Below the pieces are notes generated by a model. That model saw only the letters and a program-made list of their open reading frames with translations, searched no databases and was not told where the DNA came from. The position numbers and the translations under genes were made by a program. From OPU3-GD-OMZ sp964515235 (lineage in GTDB: Bacteria; Pseudomonadota; Gammaproteobacteria; Methylococcales; Methylomonadaceae): 35,477 nucleotides of DNA. This document shows positions 24,922 to 32,887 of the stretch, piece after piece (position 1 is the stretch's first letter; every line of letters starts with the position of its first letter). The stretch covers positions 1-35,477 of the forward strand of contig CAZEVO010000021.1 in assembly GCA_964515235.1 (NCBI GenBank), written 5' to 3'.

Positions 24922-26397
24922 ATGTCTATAGGTCAAGATTTAAAGCAACTGCCAACTGAATTATTTTCTTCTGAACAGGTGAGGGAGATGGACCGGGTTG
25001 CTATTGAAGAACTAGGGATTTCTGGTTTTTCTTTAATGATGGAGGCAGGACGTGTAGCGTTTAATCTGATTGAATATTGTTATCCTAATGTCCGAAAAAT
25101 GCATATTTTTTGTGGATTGGGTAATAATGGGGGGGATGGTTTTATCATTGCTTCTGAAGCACTAAGGAATGGGTATGTTGTTGTTGTTTTTTTATTGGGG
25201 CCTGTATCTTCCGTAAGGGGTGACGCGCGCTTGGCTCTAGATGCTTACGTTTTGTCTGGAGGAACGATAAAAACACCATTATTAGACGTATTGTCAGAGT
25301 GTGATATTGTTGTTGATGCTATTTTTGGGATAGGTTTATCTCGGCATGTTGCCGGAGATTACCAGCGTGTCATAGAGTATATAAATGATTTGGATATTCC
25401 TGTTGTAGCCATTGATATTCCTTCAGGATTAAATGCAGATACTGGGCAGCCGATGGCTGGTGCTATTGTAGCGCGACAAACGATTACCTTTATTGGTATG
25501 AAACAGGGACTGGTTACAGGCCAAGCCCGTTCGTTTTGTGGTGATTTATTTTTTTCTTCATTAGGAGTTCCTGAGGTTGTATATGATCAGTGTCAGCCAA
25601 AAGCAGAATTAATAACAAGCGCTTCTTTGCCGCCCCGTAATCGTTGTGCGCATAAAGGGGATCACGGGCATGTTTTATTGATTGGGGGTGATTACGGCTT
25701 TAGTGGTGCGATTCGATTGGCTTCACAAGCATCAGCACGTGCAGGGGCTGGCTTGGTTTCGGTTGCTACGCGGATGGAGCATGGCATGCAGTTTATTTTG
25801 CAACCTGAAATCATGGTTCATGCGGTTGAGGAGATATCTCCATTGGTTCCATTGCTGAATAAAGTGAGTGTCATTGCCATTGGGCCAGGCTTAGGCCAAA
25901 GTCTTTGGGGGGAAAATCTGTTTAAAGTAATTGTATCGTATAAGCAGCCTAAAGTAGTTGATGCCGATGGGTTGAATTTTTTGGCTAAATACGGTGGATT
26001 TAGTAATAATTGGATTTTAACCCCTCATCCGGGTGAGGCAGCTAGATTGTTGCAATGCTCCGTTGATGAGATTCAGCGAGATCGATATACTGCGGCTAGA
26101 GATATCCAGTTGAAGTATGGGGGTATTGTGGTGCTTAAAGGTCCTGGGACTGTTATTACTGATGGAATAACTACGAAAGTAACAGTAATAGGTAATCCAG
26201 GTATGGCTTCTGGTGGAACCGGAGATGTGTTAACGGGTATAATAGCGGCATTAATTGCCCAAAAACTGCCTTTGATGGACGCTGCTGTCTATGGTGCCTT
26301 TTTGCATGGGAAAGCAGGTGATCATGCTTCTAAGTTGGGTGAGCGTGGGTTATTAGCCAGTGACCTGATGCCTTTCATCAGAAAAGTTGTGAATTAA
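24922..26397 (+). CDS. nnr: Bifunctional NAD(P)HX epimerase/dehydratase
   Basis: A 491-aa YjeF-type fusion that repairs hydrated NAD(P)H. The N-terminal epimerase domain (about 1-215) has FCGLGNNGGDGFIIASEA (63-80), VVDAIFGIGLSR and AIDIPSGLNADTG. The C-terminal ribokinase-like dehydratase domain (about 235-490) has HKGDHGHVLLIGGDYGFSGA, IGPGLGQS, VDADGLNFL, LTPHPGEAARLL, VLKGPGTVITDG and GNPGMASGGTGDVLTG. A strong SD (GGGGGA) precedes the ATG. tsaE starts 2 bases after its stop. Confidence 0.96.
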   Translation: MSIGQDLKQLPTELFSSEQVREMDRVAIEELGISGFSLMMEAGRVAFNLIEYCYPNVRKMHIFCGLGNNGGDGFIIASEALRNGYVVVVFLLGPVSSVRGDARLALDAYVLSGGTIKTPLLDVLSECDIVVDAIFGIGLSRHVAGDYQRVIEYINDLDIPVVAIDIPSGLNADTGQPMAGAIVARQTITFIGMKQGLVTGQARSFCGDLFFSSLGVPEVVYDQCQPKAELITSASLPPRNRCAHKGDHGHVLLIGGDYGFSGAIRLASQASARAGAGLVSVATRMEHGMQFILQPEIMVHAVEEISPLVPLLNKVSVIAIGPGLGQSLWGENLFKVIVSYKQPKVVDADGLNFLAKYGGFSNNWILTPHPGEAARLLQCSVDEIQRDRYTAARDIQLKYGGIVVLKGPGTVITDGITTKVTVIGNPGMASGGTGDVLTGIIAALIAQKLPLMDAAVYGAFLHGKAGDHASKLGERGLLASDLMPFIRKVVN

Positions 26398-26399
26398 CA

Positions 26400-26813
26400 A
26401 TGACTATTTTATTTAAAACAACGGAAGAAACGGAACAATACGGGGAAGCACTTTATCAGTCTTTAGGTGAATCAAAACTAGTATTTTTATCTGGTGACTT
26501 AGGTGCAGGTAAAACTACTTTAGTTAGAGGGGTTCTTCGGTCATTAGGTTATCAGGGTATTGTGAAAAGTCCTACCTACACATTGGTCGAGGAGTATCAT
26601 GTCAGCGGAGTTAATATTGTGCATTTTGATTTATATCGAGTGAAAGACCCTGAAGAACTTGAGTGGATAGGTATTCGGGATTACTTACAGCAAGATGCTT
26701 ATTGTTTTATTGAGTGGCCGGAAATGGGCTTTGGTTATTTGCCAAAGCCGGATTGTCATTTAAAGCTGAGTAGTGGTATCAAGGGACATTGTTTAGAAAT
26801 AATTTATAGTTAA
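26400..26813 (+). CDS. tsaE: TsaE, ATPase of tRNA t6A synthesis
   Basis: A 137-aa P-loop protein that drives the TsaB-TsaD-TsaE complex making t6A37 in tRNA. Walker A is GDLGAGKT (32-39). SPTYTLVEEY, HFDLYRVKDPEELEWIGIRD and CFIEWPEMG are family signatures. It is slightly shorter than the E. coli protein at the C-terminus. It is directly coupled to nnr (2-base gap, no SD). MtaB at 10051-11340 works on the t6A that this complex makes, so two consecutive tRNA-37 modification steps are represented in the window. Confidence 0.96.
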   Translation: MTILFKTTEETEQYGEALYQSLGESKLVFLSGDLGAGKTTLVRGVLRSLGYQGIVKSPTYTLVEEYHVSGVNIVHFDLYRVKDPEELEWIGIRDYLQQDAYCFIEWPEMGFGYLPKPDCHLKLSSGIKGHCLEIIYS

Positions 26814-26814
26814 A

Positions 26815-26846
26815 TGACATTTGAAGATAAAATACCCGAAATGTCA
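26815..26846 (+). other. Inverted repeat between tsaE and amiB
   Basis: TGACATTT (26815-26822) pairs with AAATGTCA (26839-26846), a perfect 8-bp stem with a 16-base loop just after the tsaE stop, followed by GGGTTTTAAAG. It is AT-rich with a poor T-run, so it may be an mRNA-stabilising or partial attenuation hairpin rather than a full terminator. Confidence 0.3.
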
Positions 26847-26877
26847 GGGTTTTAAAGTTAATTAAAATGAATACAGG

Positions 26878-28206
26878 ATGCCGAAGCTAATATCGCTCAT
26901 AATGTGTTTTTTTTGTCTGTTGCAGTCTGAAATAGGCTTTGCAAAGCAATTGCAAATTGACGCGCTACGTTTTTGGTCTGCCCCTGACCATACTCGATTA
27001 GTTCTAGATACATCTGCAATACCTAGGCATCAGGTCTTTGTATTACAGAATCCTAATCGTTTGGTTGTAGATATTGCTAATGCAAAACTAGGTAAACATC
27101 TTTTACAACCTGCTGCTAATCACAATTTGCTCTATCGAATACGTAGTGGATCACGTAATAGAGGTGATTTAAGGCTGGTTATCGATTTAAAAAAACAAAT
27201 TAATCCAAAAAGTTTTGTTTTAAAGCCTAGTAACTTATATGGCCATCGCTTGGTTATTGATTTATTTGATAAAGCCAAACAACAGAAATCATCGGTGATT
27301 AGACCTGTTGCCAAGGGCGACAACAATAGTCGGGCGAAGAAAATGGTGATTGCTGTTGATGCAGGGCATGGTGGTGAAGATCCTGGTGCTCAAGGTCCGC
27401 ATGGGGTTCAGGAAAAAGAAGTTGTTTTAGCAGTTGCTAAGAAATTGGTTCACAAAATAAATGCACACTCGGGCATGCGTGCGATTTTAGTGCGTAAAGG
27501 TGACTATTATGTCGGCTTGAGAAAGCGTCTTAAAATTGCGAGGCAATCAAGAGCTGATTTATTTATTTCTATTCATGCCGATGCATTCCATAATTCGAAA
27601 GTACACGGCGCCTCTGTTTATACATTATCACGGGGTGGAGCATCAAGCGAGGCTGCTCGATGGCTAGCTAATCAGGAAAATTCATCAGATTTAGTAGGAG
27701 GAGTGAGTCTTGATGACAAGGATGATGTTCTCGCATCAGTTTTACTAGATTTGTCGCAAACGGCAACGCAGGATATGAGTGCGATAGCAGCCAAAAAAAT
27801 ATTAGGTGAGTTGACCGGAGTTGCTAAATTACACAAAAAAAACGTGCAAGCAGCTAAATTTATTGTACTTAAATCGCCAGATATTCCGTCTGTGTTAATT
27901 GAAACGGCTTATATTTCAAACCCTACGGAAGAAAGAAGACTGAAATCTCCAAACTATCAGAATAAAATAGCGGAGGCTATTTATCGAGGTATCAATAAGT
28001 ATTATAAGGATGTAACACCAGTTGATTTAGCGATAAATGAAAGAGCTACGATTAGGCCCTTAAATCAACATAAGATAACACGTGGTGAGACGTTGTCGGA
28101 GATTGCAGTGCGTTATGGTATCAGTATGAAAAAGTTAAAGCGTTTCAATGCACTGAAGAGTAATCTTATTAAGATTGGGCAGGTTTTAACTATACCGAAT
28201 AGTTAA
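26878..28206 (+). CDS. amiB: N-acetylmuramoyl-L-alanine amidase, AmiB/AmiC type with LysM
   Basis: A 442-aa exported zinc amidase that splits septal peptidoglycan at division. The signal peptide is about residues 1-22 (ending EIGFA). The AMIN domain (about 25-115) targets the septum. The Amidase_3 domain (about 118-345) has AVDAGHGGEDPGAQG, LFISIHADAF and VLIETAYISN. One LysM repeat ends the protein (about 395-441, HKITRGETLSEIAVRYGIS). The region between SADAF-type and VLIE motifs probably contains the autoinhibitory helix of AmiB/C proteins. The position after nnr-tsaE matches E. coli amiB, but mutL does not follow. Its stop overlaps lpxH by 4 bases. The start has no good SD. Confidence 0.93.
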   Translation: MPKLISLIMCFFCLLQSEIGFAKQLQIDALRFWSAPDHTRLVLDTSAIPRHQVFVLQNPNRLVVDIANAKLGKHLLQPAANHNLLYRIRSGSRNRGDLRLVIDLKKQINPKSFVLKPSNLYGHRLVIDLFDKAKQQKSSVIRPVAKGDNNSRAKKMVIAVDAGHGGEDPGAQGPHGVQEKEVVLAVAKKLVHKINAHSGMRAILVRKGDYYVGLRKRLKIARQSRADLFISIHADAFHNSKVHGASVYTLSRGGASSEAARWLANQENSSDLVGGVSLDDKDDVLASVLLDLSQTATQDMSAIAAKKILGELTGVAKLHKKNVQAAKFIVLKSPDIPSVLIETAYISNPTEERRLKSPNYQNKIAEAIYRGINKYYKDVTPVDLAINERATIRPLNQHKITRGETLSEIAVRYGISMKKLKRFNALKSNLIKIGQVLTIPNS

Positions 28207-28937
28207 GAAGGGTATATGGTTTCAACGTGATGGCCTTCAGGGGACCAGCATAAGACGCTGCCTTGTTGCGTTGTCCAGTTTGCGAGTACAAAACGTTCAG
28301 AGGGTATTTTATCTATAGTAAATTGATGAAGGGCCGGTCTGTGTGTGTGGCCATGAATTAATCGATAGGTATGGTATTTTCTGAGTGTTTTAATAACTTC
28401 ATTTTGATTGACATCTAAAATCTCTGCATCATAATTACGTTTGTGTAATAGGCTTTTAAATCGGTACCAACGACTAGCGATTAGACGTAACCATAAGGGG
28501 TAGGCTAATTTTTCTTGTTTCCAGTGACTAGTGTGTGACAGTTGTCTGAATTTTTGGTAGCCGATATCATCAGTACACAATAAATCACCATGCATTAAGA
28601 GTGTTTGGGTGCCGAATAAGTCTAATAAATGATAATCCTCAAGAAGGATAATGCCGGTTTCCTGGCAGAACTGGGGGCCGACAAGAAAGTCTCTATTACC
28701 TTGTTGCAAATAGACGTGAGTACCCTGAGAGGTTAGTTTTTTTAAATGTTGTTTTATTTTTTTATTTGGAGATGTTGAGTCGTCATCGCCTACCCAAACA
28801 TCAAAAAGGTCACCAAGAATATAAAGTTCTTTAGCATGAGTTGCTCGCGAAGAAAGAAAATTAAGAAAATTTTTTGTAATTCGCGGCTTCTCGAAGGCCA
28901 GATGAAGGTCAGAAATAAAAAGGATTTCGTCTCTCAA
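28203..28937 (-). CDS. lpxH: UDP-2,3-diacylglucosamine pyrophosphatase LpxH
   Basis: A 244-aa calcineurin-like phosphoesterase for the fourth step of lipid A synthesis, acting at the inner face of the membrane. Metal and active-site motifs are FISDLHL (Asp10, His12), LGDLFDVWVGDD (Asp43), QGNRDF (Asn81), LLMHGDLLCTDD (His116) and LIHGHTHRP. The start is TTG at 28937. A TAA is immediately upstream in frame, and the next in-frame starts would remove the first metal-binding motif. ppiB ends 11 bases upstream. Lipid A synthesis confirms a Gram-negative cell. Confidence 0.95.
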   Translation of the reverse strand: MRDEILFISDLHLAFEKPRITKNFLNFLSSRATHAKELYILGDLFDVWVGDDDSTSPNKKIKQHLKKLTSQGTHVYLQQGNRDFLVGPQFCQETGIILLEDYHLLDLFGTQTLLMHGDLLCTDDIGYQKFRQLSHTSHWKQEKLAYPLWLRLIASRWYRFKSLLHKRNYDAEILDVNQNEVIKTLRKYHTYRLIHGHTHRPALHQFTIDKIPSERFVLANWTTQQGSVLCWSPEGHHVETIYPS

Positions 28938-28948
28938 TTTTTATGCCA

Positions 28949-29530
28949 TTAGTCAATCATTTGAGCACTTTCAATCACAATATTTGTATCTGGGACATCT
29001 TGGTGCATACCATCATTCCCTGTTGGAATTTCGGCCATGGCATCGATTGTCTCCATTCCCTCAATAACATGACCAAAAACAGCATAGCCCCAGCCTGATG
29101 GTGTTGGGCTGGTGTGATTTAAGAAATCATTGTCTTTGTAATTGATAAAGAATTGTCCGGTAGCTGAATTGGGGTCTGAAGTTCGTGCCATAGCAAGCGT
29201 TCCGCGATTATTCTCAAGTCCGTTATCAGCTTCATTGACGATGGGGTCATGAACGTCTTTTTGGTTAAATTCAGTATCAAAACCACCGCCCTGAGCCATG
29301 AAATCGGGAATGATGCGATGAAAGATGGTGCCGTTATAGAATTCTTCTGAGACATAGTTTATAAAGTTGGCCGTTGTAATTGGTGCTTTGTCAGTCTCCA
29401 GTTGAACGGTGAAATCGCCCAGATTAGTGCTGAATTTAACTTTGGTTTGCATTTCTGACATGTTGGTTTCCTTGGCCAATATAAAAGGGGGAAATAAAAC
29501 TAAAGGTATCAAAAAAAGAAAAGTGCGCAT
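28949..29530 (-). CDS. ppiB: Cyclophilin-type peptidyl-prolyl isomerase, two possible starts
   Basis: The full frame gives 193 aa. The core (about 30-190) is a cyclophilin: FYNGTIFHRIIPDFMAQGGG, GTLAMARTSDPNSATGQFFI and GWGYAVFGHVIEGM. It resembles E. coli PpiB, which also neighbours lpxH and faces cysS. The oddity is the N-terminus. From the ATG at 29530 (AAGG 9 bases upstream) the first 19 residues look like a signal peptide (MRTFLFLIPL...FILA). The internal ATG at 29461 (residue 24) has AAGGA 7 bases upstream and would give a 170-aa cytosolic protein of normal PpiB length. Both starts look usable, so periplasmic and cytosolic forms are possible. Confidence 0.93.
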   Translation of the reverse strand: MRTFLFLIPLVLFPPFILAKETNMSEMQTKVKFSTNLGDFTVQLETDKAPITTANFINYVSEEFYNGTIFHRIIPDFMAQGGGFDTEFNQKDVHDPIVNEADNGLENNRGTLAMARTSDPNSATGQFFINYKDNDFLNHTSPTPSGWGYAVFGHVIEGMETIDAMAEIPTGNDGMHQDVPDTNIVIESAQMID

Positions 29531-29617
29531 TAATATTTACCTTACTCATAATAGTAGCCGAACATTTTAATTTTTTTTAGGTTGATTTACAAATAACAAT
29601 CGAAATTTTCTTTAGGC

Positions 29618-29623
29618 TATAAT
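29618..29623 (+). promoter_or_regulatory. Possible -10 box for cysS
   Basis: A perfect TATAAT in the divergent ppiB/cysS gap (29531-29755), giving a leader of roughly 125 bases before the cysS ATG. The -35 position (AACAAT) is poor. The rest of the gap shows no clear gene or strong structure. Confidence 0.35.
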
Positions 29624-29755
29624 AACAATTACTATAGAGAGTCCATTAACTCTGTTTCTTTAGCAAATTTTAGTGAAAGGTTTTTGGGACGAAAAAAGTT
29701 AATAACCGAGTAATGCGAATTTCTTGATGAAAAGTCTGTCTTTAAAAAAATTAAA

Positions 29756-31135
29756 ATGTTGAAAATATTTAATACGTTGACGCGAAAGAAAGAAACTTTT
29801 AAGCCTCTGAACCCCGGTAAAGTTGGGCTTTATGTATGTGGTATGACGGTATATGATTATTGCCATGTTGGACATGCGCGGGTAATGGTTGTTTTTGATG
29901 TTGTAGCTCGTTATTTTCGTTATTTAGGTTATGAGCTGACTTATGTCCGGAATATTACCGATATTGATGACAAGATTATTAAGCGCGCTAATGAGAATAA
30001 TCAGGACCTTAAATCACTAACTGCGTTTTTTATTGATGCAATGCATACTGATGAGCGTGCTTTAGGTGTTTTGCCGCCGGATTTGGAGCCGAGAGCAACG
30101 GAGTCAATGGGGCAAATTATTAATTTGATTCAATTGCTATTTGAGCAGGGCTTAGCTTATACGAGTCCATCGGGAGATGTTTTTTATTCGGTGTCAAAAT
30201 TTCCTGATTATGGTCAATTATCAGGGAAACAAGTTAATGATTTACAGGCAGGTGAGCGGGTAGCCATAAACGAGAGTAAACGAGATCCTTTGGATTTTGT
30301 TTTATGGAAACGAGCAAAGGCAGATGAGCCTTATTGGAATTCGCCTTGGGGACGCGGCCGTCCAGGCTGGCATATTGAGTGTTCAGCAATGTCAACCTGT
30401 TGTTTAGGTAACCATTTTGATATTCATGGTGGAGGTATGGATTTGCAATTTCCTCATCATGAAAATGAAATCGCACAGTCGGTAGGAGCAACTGGTGAAC
30501 AGTTTGTGAATTATTGGATGCATAATGGTTTTGTTCGTGTAGATAATGAGAAAATGTCAAAATCGTTTGGAAATTTTTTCACACTTAAAGATGTGCGGGA
30601 AAATTACCAGTCGGAAGTGATTCGTTTTTTTATTGTATCGAGCCATTATCGAAGTCCACTTAATTATTCCAATGAAAGTTTAGAGGATGCTAAATCCGCT
30701 TTAGTGCGATTTTATACGGCATTAAGATCTGTTGATGTGACCAGTACAGATTTATTAGTTGAGTCGAAGACTGCCTTTGAGTTAGCAATGAATGATGATT
30801 TTAATACTCCTGAGGCTATAGCCGTTTTATTTTCTTTGGCGAATACCTTGAATAAGTTGAAACAAGAAAATGCCTCTGATATTGGAGTTTATGCAAATAC
30901 CCTAAAGACATTGGCAGGATACTTAGGTATTTTGCAACAAGATCCAGATTCTTTTCTTCAGGGTAGGGATGGTTATTTAAAAGAAAATGAGCAGATAGAA
31001 AAAAAGATTAATCAACGAACAGTGGCTAAAACTAATAAAGATTGGCTGCTAGCCGACCAGATACGTGACGAATTAAAAGCGGAAGGTATCTTATTAGAAG
31101 ATAGTGCTAAGGGTACGACTTGGCGCCGTCAATAA
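29756..31135 (+). CDS. cysS: Cysteinyl-tRNA synthetase
   Basis: A 459-aa class I aminoacyl-tRNA synthetase. HVGH (HIGH motif) is at 37-40 in YVCGMTVYDYCHVGHAR, with the zinc-ligand Cys28. GWHIECSAMS and FDIHGGGMDLQFPHHENE supply further zinc and active-site residues. KMSKS is in VDNEKMSKSFGNFF. The C-terminal anticodon-binding part ends GILLEDSAKGTTWRRQ. Normal length. The ATG at 29756 has no SD. Divergent from ppiB-lpxH as in E. coli. Confidence 0.97.
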   Translation: MLKIFNTLTRKKETFKPLNPGKVGLYVCGMTVYDYCHVGHARVMVVFDVVARYFRYLGYELTYVRNITDIDDKIIKRANENNQDLKSLTAFFIDAMHTDERALGVLPPDLEPRATESMGQIINLIQLLFEQGLAYTSPSGDVFYSVSKFPDYGQLSGKQVNDLQAGERVAINESKRDPLDFVLWKRAKADEPYWNSPWGRGRPGWHIECSAMSTCCLGNHFDIHGGGMDLQFPHHENEIAQSVGATGEQFVNYWMHNGFVRVDNEKMSKSFGNFFTLKDVRENYQSEVIRFFIVSSHYRSPLNYSNESLEDAKSALVRFYTALRSVDVTSTDLLVESKTAFELAMNDDFNTPEAIAVLFSLANTLNKLKQENASDIGVYANTLKTLAGYLGILQQDPDSFLQGRDGYLKENEQIEKKINQRTVAKTNKDWLLADQIRDELKAEGILLEDSAKGTTWRRQ

Positions 31136-31210
31136 ATGTAAATAGTTAGTTGTAGTTTTTGTGACTATTTTGTCATCTATGTAAGTGGAATCTAGAAATA
31201 GGGAGATAAC

Positions 31211-31843
31211 TTGACAGATATCAAAGATAAATCAATTCAACTTTTTCTGGAAGAGTTAGCCAGTCAAAATGCAACGCCAGGAGGTGGGAGCGCGGCAGCA
31301 GTGATGGGTGCAACAGCAGCTGCATTAACTAGTATGGTTTGTAATTTAACCATTGGTAAGCCAAAGTATAGTGCGGTAGAGTCAGATATGAAGGTTTTGT
31401 TAGTGAAGTCAGAGGCGTTGCGCGAGAAATTTACAGCTATGATTAAAGCAGATGTAGAAGGTTTTAATCAAGTCATGCAGGCTTATGGCTTGCCTAAAGA
31501 TAATGAGCAAGACAAAGTGTGTAGAACCTCTGCGATTCAGAAGGCATTAAAAGAAGCTACGGTGGTGCCTTTAGCTTGCGCCAAGGCGAGTGCAGAAGTA
31601 ATTTTGTTAAGCCAAGAAGCGGCTCTAAAAGGGAATAGTAATGTGGTTACTGATGCTGGAGTCAGCGTGGTTTCGGCGCATGCGGCGTTAAAGAGTTCAG
31701 CGTTGAATGTGTACATCAATGTTGGCAGTATTAACGATAAAGTGTACGGTGCTGAGAAGTTGGCTGAATTAGAGCAAGTTTTAGTAAAAGCTGAAGTATC
31801 GGTAGAGGATATTTATGAGTCTGTTAAACGTCAGTTACTTTAA
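31211..31843 (+). CDS. fchA: FchA-like methenyl-THF cyclohydrolase / cyclodeaminase family
   Basis: A 210-aa all-helical protein of the formiminotransferase-cyclodeaminase C-terminal family. The N-terminal FLEELASQNATPGGGSAAAV, with its PGGGS loop, is diagnostic. AALTSMVCNLTIGKPKY and the later AALKGNSNVVTDAGVSVVSA fit as well. Stand-alone members include methenyltetrahydrofolate cyclohydrolase (FchA) in methylotrophs and acetogens, and glutamate formiminotransferase partners elsewhere. Here there is no histidine-degradation gene nearby, so a C1-folate role is the better guess. Start codon is TTG with SD AGGGAG (31200-31205), 5 bases away. It lies 75 bases after cysS. The gene symbol is provisional. 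Confidence 0.8.
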   Translation: MTDIKDKSIQLFLEELASQNATPGGGSAAAVMGATAAALTSMVCNLTIGKPKYSAVESDMKVLLVKSEALREKFTAMIKADVEGFNQVMQAYGLPKDNEQDKVCRTSAIQKALKEATVVPLACAKASAEVILLSQEAALKGNSNVVTDAGVSVVSAHAALKSSALNVYINVGSINDKVYGAEKLAELEQVLVKAEVSVEDIYESVKRQLL

Positions 31844-31903
31844 TGGGCTAAAGTCGTTTGTAAAAGTATTTGAGGTGTAAATAATGATTGACTGAGGAGT
31901 TAA

Positions 31904-31966
31904 ATGTCAGTATTATTTGCAGGCTTCATAGCAGGGCTTCATGGTTTTGTTTTTGAGAGTATTTAG
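31904..31966 (+). CDS. Possible 20-aa ORF or gene remnant before the tRNA cluster
   Basis: ATG at 31904 with a strong SD (GAGGAG, 31894-31899, 4 bases away) opens a frame of 20 codons ending in TAG at 31964. It encodes MSVLFAGFIAGLHGFVFESI. The peptide is hydrophobic, and its pattern (small hydrophobics, His, then a hydrophobic-Glu-Ser) reminds me of the start of DUF1304-type membrane proteins. The frame stops 4 bases before tRNA-Pro. It could be a truncated gene, a tiny membrane peptide, or chance. I cannot decide from sequence alone. Confidence 0.3.
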   Translation: MSVLFAGFIAGLHGFVFESI

Positions 31967-31970
31967 AGTT

Positions 31971-32047
31971 CGGGGTATAGCGCAGTTTGGTAGCGCGCCT
32001 GCTTTGGGAGCAGGATGTCGGGGGTTCGAATCCCTCTACCCCGACCA
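31971..32047 (+). tRNA. tRNA-Pro (UGG)
   Basis: A complete cloverleaf. Acceptor CGGGGTA (31971-31977) pairs with TACCCCG (32037-32043), then A and encoded CCA (32045-32047). Anticodon stem CCTGC/GCAGG encloses loop TTTGGGA, with anticodon TGG at 32005-32007. The T arm contains GGGGGTTCGAATCCC. First of three closely spaced tRNA genes. Confidence 0.97.
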
Positions 32048-32053
32048 AATAGA

Positions 32054-32130
32054 GCGCTTGTAGCTCAGCTGGATAGAGCATCGGCCTTCTAAGCCGAGGG
32101 TCGCAGGTTCGAATCCTGCCAAGCGTGCCA
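32054..32130 (+). tRNA. tRNA-Arg (UCU)
   Basis: Acceptor GCGCTTG (32054-32060) pairs with CAAGCGT (32120-32126, one G-T pair), then G and encoded CCA (32128-32130). Anticodon stem TCGGC/GCCGA encloses CTTCTAA, with anticodon TCT at 32088-32090, reading AGA/AGG. Only 6 bases separate it from tRNA-Pro. Confidence 0.97.
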
Positions 32131-32149
32131 GTTCTTGTTTTGATTTTAT

Positions 32150-32226
32150 GGTGAGCGTAGCTCAGTTGGTAGAGCCCCGGATTGTGATTCCGGTTGTCGA
32201 GGGTTCGAGCCCCTTCGTTCACCCCA
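32150..32226 (+). tRNA. tRNA-His (GUG)
   Basis: Acceptor GTGAGCG (32151-32157) pairs with CGTTCAC (32216-32222). The extra G at -1 (32150) faces C73 (32223), the identity pair of tRNA-His, and CCA is encoded at 32224-32226. Anticodon stem CCGGA/TCCGG encloses TTGTGAT, with anticodon GTG at 32084-style loop centre 32184-32186. The Pro-Arg-His set recalls the argX-hisR-leuT-proM operon of E. coli in a different order and without Leu. Confidence 0.97.
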
Positions 32227-32410
32227 CTTCAATTATTGTGATTTAGCTTAAGTAATATCAACATTGCTTAAGTTCCTATAAAATTAAAGTAATCTCCCTT
32301 TCTTTTTTTAATTAACTGACTCGGGTTGTTGTTTTATCTTTTTCTCGAGTTGTGCTAAGGTTCAGTCGGCTATTTTCATTTGTTTCTTTGTGTTTTTACA
32401 GTTAATAATT

Positions 32411-32863
32411 ATGCATATATGGGTTGATGGGGATGCTTGTCCCGTTGTTATCAAAGAGGTATTGTTTCGGGCAGCAGAGCGCTCAAAAATAGCCTTAACT
32501 TTAGTGGCTAATCAGTCAATTCGTGTCCCTGTTTCGCGCTTTATTCAGATGTTACGAGTATCATCTGGGTTTGATGTAGCTGATAATGAAATTGTTAAGC
32601 GGCTTGCCAAGGGTGATTTAGTGATTACCGGAGATATTCCGTTAGCTGCTGAAGTAATTGATAACGGTGGTTTTGCATTAAACCCAAGAGGTGAGCTTTA
32701 TACCCTAGAGAATATAAAAGAACGTTTAGCTATGCGTGATTTTATGGAAACTTTGAGGTCCAGTGGAGTGCAGACGGGTGGGCCGTCAGCCATGACTCAG
32801 GCAGACCGTAAACATTTTGCTAATCAATTGGATCGTTTTTTAACTAAAAATGCATTAAGGTAG
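32411..32863 (+). CDS. yaiI: YaiI/YqxD family protein (UPF0178)
   Basis: 150 aa from the ATG at 32411 (MHIWVDGDACPVVIKEVLFR), which matches the usual start of this family. A GTG at 32390 would add seven unconserved residues. The family has a PIN-like fold. The conserved acidic residues are visible in WVDGDACP, DVADNEIVKR and GDLVITGDIPLAAEV, and a C-terminal SGVQTGGPSAMTQADRKHFA follows. Biochemical function is unestablished; nuclease activity is suspected from the fold. It lies after the tRNA cluster and converges on rhlE with a 24-base gap. Confidence 0.92.
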   Translation: MHIWVDGDACPVVIKEVLFRAAERSKIALTLVANQSIRVPVSRFIQMLRVSSGFDVADNEIVKRLAKGDLVITGDIPLAAEVIDNGGFALNPRGELYTLENIKERLAMRDFMETLRSSGVQTGGPSAMTQADRKHFANQLDRFLTKNALR

Positions 32864-32887
32864 CGTTGGCTATTTGGTAGACCTCAT

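Noticed and set aside
31140..31170. AAATAGT...ACTATTT inverted repeat after cysS as a terminator.
   Set aside because: The 7-bp stem is all weak pairs with one G-C, has a 17-base loop and no T-run; too weak to call.
31926..32222. A 98-codon minus-strand frame across the tRNA genes (contains GRIRTCDPRLRRPMLYPAE).
   Set aside because: It is the antisense of three tRNA genes. This peptide type is a known false annotation caused by tRNA reverse complements.
32041..32226. The tRNA 3' ends as phage or island attachment sites.
   Set aside because: No integrase gene and no repeat of a tRNA 3' end are present in the window.
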